Source: an uncultured Eubacterium sp.
GTDB taxonomy: Bacteria; Bacillota; Clostridia; Peptostreptococcales; Anaerovoracaceae
Direction of reading: 5' to 3'
NCBI GenBank assembly: GCA_900551775.1
Contig: URXI01000172.1
Coordinates: 1 to 8,952 of the forward strand
Length of the DNA: 8,952 nucleotides
Part shown: positions 6,280 to 8,952 of the stretch, piece after piece
Position numbering within the stretch: the first letter of the stretch is position 1
How the letters are laid out: every line of letters begins with the position of its first letter
The notes under the pieces: generated by a model
What the model saw: the letters and a program-made list of their open reading frames with translations, nothing else
Databases searched by the model: none
What the model was told of the DNA's origin: nothing
Translations under genes and position numbers: made by a program

Positions 6280-7177
6280 TGGAAACCACTTTTTCTGCGC
6301 AGGAGATCAATTTCTGTTTCACATGTTCTGGAGATATGACCTCTATTTTGTCTCCGAACGAGAGCATGGTGCCGAGCCAAAGCTGTTCGCTCTCAACAAT
6401 GGTCAGCTCCATGATAGCCTTTTCATCATCCAAATATCTTATTACCTTGCCCTTGAGATATTCGCAGGACTTGATTATCAGTTCGGGATCGCACTTCACG
6501 GTTACGGTTGTATATCGCCTGTCATCTTGTTTATCGTGAGCTGAAAGTATAGTCTGAGGCGAACCATGTTCCTTTGAAAAGCCGTTTTCAGTGGTTTCAA
6601 GCTCTTCCATTCTCAAAAGCTTGTATGTTCTGTAATCCTCTTTGGCAACTGAATAGGCCAGAAGGTACCAGGAATACCACCTGTATAGCACCGCTATGGG
6701 CTCCACTGTATGCAGCCGCTTATCACCCATGGCATTTGTATAGGAAAACTTGACGGTCTTTTTGCTGGCGATTGCGGACTGAAGCGCCGGCAGAAATCTG
6801 CTGTTTCCTTCCTGCAGCACTGAAAGATCTAGGATCGTTCCTATATCAGGCTTATCCAGAAACGAGACAATGCGCTCAGAAATATTTGAAACTTTGGGAT
6901 CTCCTGTTGCTGATGAGAGCCCGTTCAGGGCGGTCAGGATGTAGGCATAATCATCTTGCGAAACGACATGGTTGCATAGAGTGAACCTCTCTGTCAATTC
7001 ATAGCCGCCGGTTGTTCCGGTGAACGCTACAACCGGTATGCCGGCGGCGCACAGTGAATCGATGTCCCTCTGTATAGTACGGACCGAAACTTCAAAACGG
7101 CTGGCCAGCTCCTTTGCAGAGGTTCGCCCGTGATTCATGAGGAAAACCGTTATCGCGTATAGTCTCTCCGACTTCAT
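6260..7177 (-). CDS. HTH and WYL-domain transcriptional regulator (YafY-like)
   Basis: A 305-residue regulator of the YafY/DeoR-like HTH plus WYL family. Residues 2-62 form a winged HTH (ERLYAITVFLMNHGRTSAKELA, then VSVRTIQRDIDSLCAAGIPV and a TGGYEL wing). Residues about 130-210 form the WYL domain, with the signature RWYSWYLLAY at 166-175 and an R-x-Y-K-LLRMEEL strand after it. A WCX-like C-terminal part (about 222-300) follows. WYL domains are thought to sense small ligands or nucleic acids. I chose the ATG at 7177 because AGGTGG lies about 6 nt upstream; the upstream in-frame ATGs lack such a site. It is divergent from the PNPOx-like gene and precedes the GNAT-DUF3795 gene by 48 nt, so both are candidate targets. 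Confidence 0.9.
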   Translation of the reverse strand: MKSERLYAITVFLMNHGRTSAKELASRFEVSVRTIQRDIDSLCAAGIPVVAFTGTTGGYELTERFTLCNHVVSQDDYAYILTALNGLSSATGDPKVSNISERIVSFLDKPDIGTILDLSVLQEGNSRFLPALQSAIASKKTVKFSYTNAMGDKRLHTVEPIAVLYRWYSWYLLAYSVAKEDYRTYKLLRMEELETTENGFSKEHGSPQTILSAHDKQDDRRYTTVTVKCDPELIIKSCEYLKGKVIRYLDDEKAIMELTIVESEQLWLGTMLSFGDKIEVISPEHVKQKLISCAEKVVSMYKTTT

Positions 7178-7247
7178 TGATACCACCTGCATCTCCATAA
7201 TCAAGTCTCAAGCTCGAGCGAGGGCTAGGGCAGGGAGATAAAACATA

Positions 7248-7276
7248 TGTACAAATAGGGCAATCTGCATTATAAT
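7248..7276 (+). promoter_or_regulatory. Likely promoter of the PNPOx-like gene
   Basis: TGTACA (7248-7253), 17 nt, then TATAAT (7271-7276). The -10 is perfect and the -35 matches 4 of 6. The -35 is part of ATATGTACAAAT, which shares TGTACAAA with the arms of the palindrome at 6236-6279, so a regulator (perhaps the WYL protein) may bind here. The start codon lies about 180 nt downstream, leaving a long leader. A TATAAT also reads on the minus strand at this spot but lacks a good -35. Confidence 0.5.
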
Positions 7277-7296
7277 TGCGAAAACGCGCCAATTAT

Positions 7297-7464
7297 TTGA
7301 GCGGCGGAAATGAGAGGAGGGGTAAAAAGCACATATACGGAATCGAGTACAGGACGGACTGCAAACCATTGTCGCCTGAGTGTGACAATAAGTCAAGCCT
7401 GTTGTTTGAGCGTTGTGCCGAGGCTGCAGATGCTGCAGGATATTTTAGGAGGTGTTACAAATGA
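7297..7464 (+). CDS. Possible small Cys-containing ORF upstream of the PNPOx-like gene
   Basis: In the leader of the PNPOx-like gene a frame reads KKHIYGIEYRTDC and on to GYFRRCYK, ending in a TGA that overlaps the next gene's ATG as ATGA, the classic arrangement for translational coupling. The composition looks protein-like, with four Cys. However, there is no good start codon: the best is a TTG at 7297 without a ribosome binding site, while a strong GAGAGGAGGGG at 7311-7321 is followed by no in-frame ATG, GTG or TTG at normal spacing. It may be a decayed small gene or chance. No family recognised. Confidence 0.25.
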   Translation: MSGGNERRGKKHIYGIEYRTDCKPLSPECDNKSSLLFERCAEAADAAGYFRRCYK

Positions 7465-7901
7465 AAGAACCGGAAAAGACCATTGGCGGGATGATAGACA
7501 AAGCGGGAACATGTTTTATTTCGTATGTGGACGAGGACGGATTCCCGGTCACAAAGGCGATGCTGCCGCCGAGAGAGAGGAACGGTATCAAGGAGCTGTG
7601 GTTTTCCACAAACACATCATCGAACAAGGTGAAGTCATTCAGGAGAAACAATAAAGCCGGAGTTTATTTTATGGACAGGCGTTTTTTCAGGGGTGTCAAC
7701 CTTTCGGGGACGGTGGAAGTGCTGGAAACGGCTGAGGCAAAAATGAGGATATGGAGAGAAGGCGACACCTTGTATTACAAGGAGGGCGTGAACGATCCGG
7801 ACTACTGTGTGCTAAGATTTACGGCCGCTCGGGGGAGCTATTACAGCGACTTCAAGTCGGAGCGTTTTGAAATACTGGGGCTCTCGAGTGAGGAGTGCTG
7901 A
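7461..7901 (+). CDS. Pyridoxamine 5'-phosphate oxidase-fold flavoprotein
   Basis: A 146-residue protein of the pyridoxamine 5'-phosphate oxidase-like split-barrel family (general stress protein 26 type), which bind FMN or F420-like cofactors and perform redox or detoxification reactions, or merely bind heme or flavin. Family features in order: the strands AGTCFISYVDEDGFPVTKAMLPP (residues 15-37), ELWFSTNTSSNKVKSFRRNNKAGVYFMD (45-72), then RGVNLSGTVEVLETAE (77-92), a helix with MRIWREG, and a final beta strand YCVLRFTAARGSYYSD (115-130). The length is normal. AGGAGG lies 8 nt before the ATG at 7461; a GTG at 7452 overlaps this site and is not the start. It is divergent from the WYL regulator, a common regulator-target layout. 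True PNPOx activity in vitamin B6 synthesis is unlikely for this short type. Confidence 0.85.
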   Translation: MKEPEKTIGGMIDKAGTCFISYVDEDGFPVTKAMLPPRERNGIKELWFSTNTSSNKVKSFRRNNKAGVYFMDRRFFRGVNLSGTVEVLETAEAKMRIWREGDTLYYKEGVNDPDYCVLRFTAARGSYYSDFKSERFEILGLSSEEC

Positions 7902-7973
7902 ATATATATGTCAATTTTACTGCTTGCGCAACCTCTACAAAAGCGGGCGATAAAATATGTGCTATTATTTAGA

Positions 7974-8002
7974 TTGACAAAGAAAACCTCGAAGAATATA
8001 AT
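7974..8002 (+). promoter_or_regulatory. Consensus sigma-A promoter for the LacI-family gene
   Basis: TTGACA (7974-7979), 17 nt, TATAAT (7997-8002): perfect boxes and spacing, as for the AAC(3) promoter. It gives a leader of about 150 nt before the LacI start codon. A perfect promoter in front of a regulator suggests that the gene is kept down by its own product. Confidence 0.8.
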
Positions 8003-8026
8003 GTGACTGTAAATATTGACAATGCG

Positions 8027-8075
8027 AGCTCCCGTAACAAAATGGTTGACCAAAACTGCACATTAGACGGGAGCT
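8027..8075 (+). promoter_or_regulatory. Leader hairpin, copy 2 (LacI-family gene)
   Basis: AGCTCCCGT and ACGGGAGCT form a perfect 9-bp stem around a 31-nt loop containing TGGTTGACCA, itself a small palindrome. The core GCTCCCGT, TTGACCAAA and ACGGGAGC is shared with the AAC(3) leader at 5131-5176. It is followed by TATTATTGT, only weakly U-rich. The hairpin starts 24 nt after the -10 box. Confidence 0.6.
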
Positions 8076-8092
8076 ATTATTGTACGCACCCA

Positions 8093-8127
8093 TTGAAACG
8101 TTAAAATAAACAGTATTAACGATTCAA
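8093..8127 (+). promoter_or_regulatory. Paired operator-like sites before the LacI-family gene
   Basis: TTGAAACGTTAA (8093-8104) and TTAACGATTCAA (8116-8127) are inverted copies of one another with one mismatch. Each is CG-centred, and the centres are 21 bp apart, two turns of the helix, so proteins bound at both would lie on one face. This is the form expected of LacI-family operators, suggesting autoregulation. As RNA the same bases could pair as CGUUAA/UUAACG. Confidence 0.5.
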
Positions 8128-8159
8128 TAAAACCGATATGTGCGAAAGATGAGTGGGCT

Positions 8160-8952
8160 ATGAAAAAAGTCAGCATAAAAGACGTTGCAAAGGAAGCTGG
8201 AGTGTCTCCAACGACCGTATCCTATATCCTGAATAATAATAAAAACGTCTCCATTACTCAGGAGACAAGGGACAGGGTGCTTGCAGCGGCGGAAAAGCTG
8301 AAGTATGTACCCAGCCAGGCTGCCAAGACCCTCGGCTCGAGCAGAGTGCTGGGAAAGACACAATCTAAAATGATCGGGGTCGTTATCCCCCAGACAGAGG
8401 ACACGGCAGCGGACGCTTACATCATGCTGAGCAATCCCTTTTACAGCACTTTTTTGAGCGCGGTGGAATATGAGATGCGCCGGGCTAACTACCATGTCCT
8501 GGTCACCGGCACCAACAGGGGACAGAGCTACATTGAGGTAGTGAAAAGCCGCGCCCTTGACGGAGTCATAATAATCGGCATGTACCCGTCTGAGGACGTG
8601 GAGGAGTACAGGCGCTTCAACATCCCCACGGTCCTGGTTGACTGCTACGGCAGCTCGGGAGAGGGCTTTTACAGCATTCGCACGGACGACAGGCTCGGCG
8701 GATACATGGCGACGAAATATCTGCTGGATATGTGTCCTCGCTGCAACGCTTTCGTTTCAGGCGAGATCAAAGAGGACGGCGTCAACTACATGCGCTACCA
8801 GGGCTATCTTGACGCGCTCAAGGAATTCGGAGTCAAGTGCGACGCCCGCCTGACATTTGACGGCTATGTCGGCTTCAGCTACGGCGCCGAAGCGGCTGAG
8901 GCCATAGCAAGGGCAAACAGGCGCAGAAAGCAGAAGATAACGGCGGTGTTCA
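8160..8952 (+). CDS. LacI-family transcriptional regulator (3' end beyond window)
   Basis: The frame starts at ATG 8160 and is open to the end of the window, giving 264 residues of an expected 330-350. Residues 4-50 are a textbook LacI HTH (SIKDVAKEAGVSPTTVSYILNN, then ETRDRVLAAAEKLKYVPSQAA hinge region). From about residue 71 (MIGVVIP) the periplasmic-binding-protein-like sensor domain begins, with NPFYSTFLSAVEYEMRRANYHVLV (92-115), RALDGVIIIG (131-140), IPTVLVDCYG (155-164), TDDRLGGYMATKYL (175-188) and RYQGYLDAL (212-220). Such regulators usually repress sugar genes and release on binding a sugar; here the ligand is unknown. The ribosome site is weak (GAGTGGG). Two tiny frames, MCER and MSGL, lie just before, the second overlapping the start as ATGA. 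Paired operator-like sites and a hairpin leader lie upstream. Confidence 0.92.
   Translation, partial: MKKVSIKDVAKEAGVSPTTVSYILNNNKNVSITQETRDRVLAAAEKLKYVPSQAAKTLGSSRVLGKTQSKMIGVVIPQTEDTAADAYIMLSNPFYSTFLSAVEYEMRRANYHVLVTGTNRGQSYIEVVKSRALDGVIIIGMYPSEDVEEYRRFNIPTVLVDCYGSSGEGFYSIRTDDRLGGYMATKYLLDMCPRCNAFVSGEIKEDGVNYMRYQGYLDALKEFGVKCDARLTFDGYVGFSYGAEAAEAIARANRRRKQKITAVF

Noticed and set aside
8124..8495. Minus-strand 123-codon frame at the LacI start
   Set aside because: It is antisense to the clearly recognisable LacI HTH and sensor domain.
1..8952. CRISPR array, tRNA or rRNA gene
   Set aside because: I saw no regularly spaced direct repeats and no cloverleaf or rRNA-like sequence on either strand.

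Overview
The window looks like accessory DNA from a low-to-mid GC Firmicute, most likely a gut Clostridia species. The reasons are strong AGGAGG-type ribosome binding sites, two promoters matching the sigma-A consensus exactly, family choices typical of Clostridia (XRE, WYL, LacI regulators, DUF3795, DUF2087), and a relaxase tail of the kind carried by clostridial conjugative elements. Base composition changes abruptly along the window: GC-rich relaxase, AT-rich filler, AT-rich kinase gene, then mid-GC genes. This suggests a mosaic built by several insertions.

Layout. Bases 1-751 (+) hold the C-terminal part of a mobilization relaxase. Bases 752-1497 are AT-rich and decayed, with two short ORFs on the minus strand; one resembles the DUF2087 family. 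From 1511 to 7177 every gene is on the minus strand. Read in the direction of transcription they are: a WYL-domain regulator, a GNAT acetyltransferase fused to a Cys-rich DUF3795-like domain, then (behind its own consensus promoter) an AAC(3)-family aminoglycoside acetyltransferase homologue, a flavin reductase-like protein, a VOC/glyoxalase-like protein, a hairpin that may be a terminator, an XRE-HTH/aminoglycoside phosphotransferase-like fusion, and the DUF2087-like ORF. On the plus strand, divergent from the WYL gene, is a pyridoxamine-phosphate-oxidase-fold protein (7461-7901). The window ends inside a LacI-family regulator (from 8160) that runs off the edge.

How the parts may work together. 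The minus-strand block combines several families known from drug resistance or detoxification (AAC(3), APH-like kinase, VOC, GNAT, flavin-binding oxidoreductases) with dedicated regulators, next to a mobilization gene. It reads as a cargo or defence-against-chemicals segment, but no substrate can be read from the sequence.

The most interesting signal is not a gene. The AAC(3) gene and the LacI-family regulator, 3 kb apart and on opposite strands, have matching 5' regions. Each has a TTGACA-N17-TATAAT promoter, then a 9-bp GCTCCCGT/ACGGGAGC hairpin whose large loop contains TTGACCAAA (reverse-complemented with respect to the AAC(3) transcript), then exactly 23 nt, then CGTTAAAATWAA, then about 60 nt to the start codon. 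The CGTTAA sites are CG-centred near-palindromes resembling LacI-family operators, and in front of the LacI gene there are two, 21 bp apart. This suggests a shared leader or operator module linking the regulator to the acetyltransferase operon.
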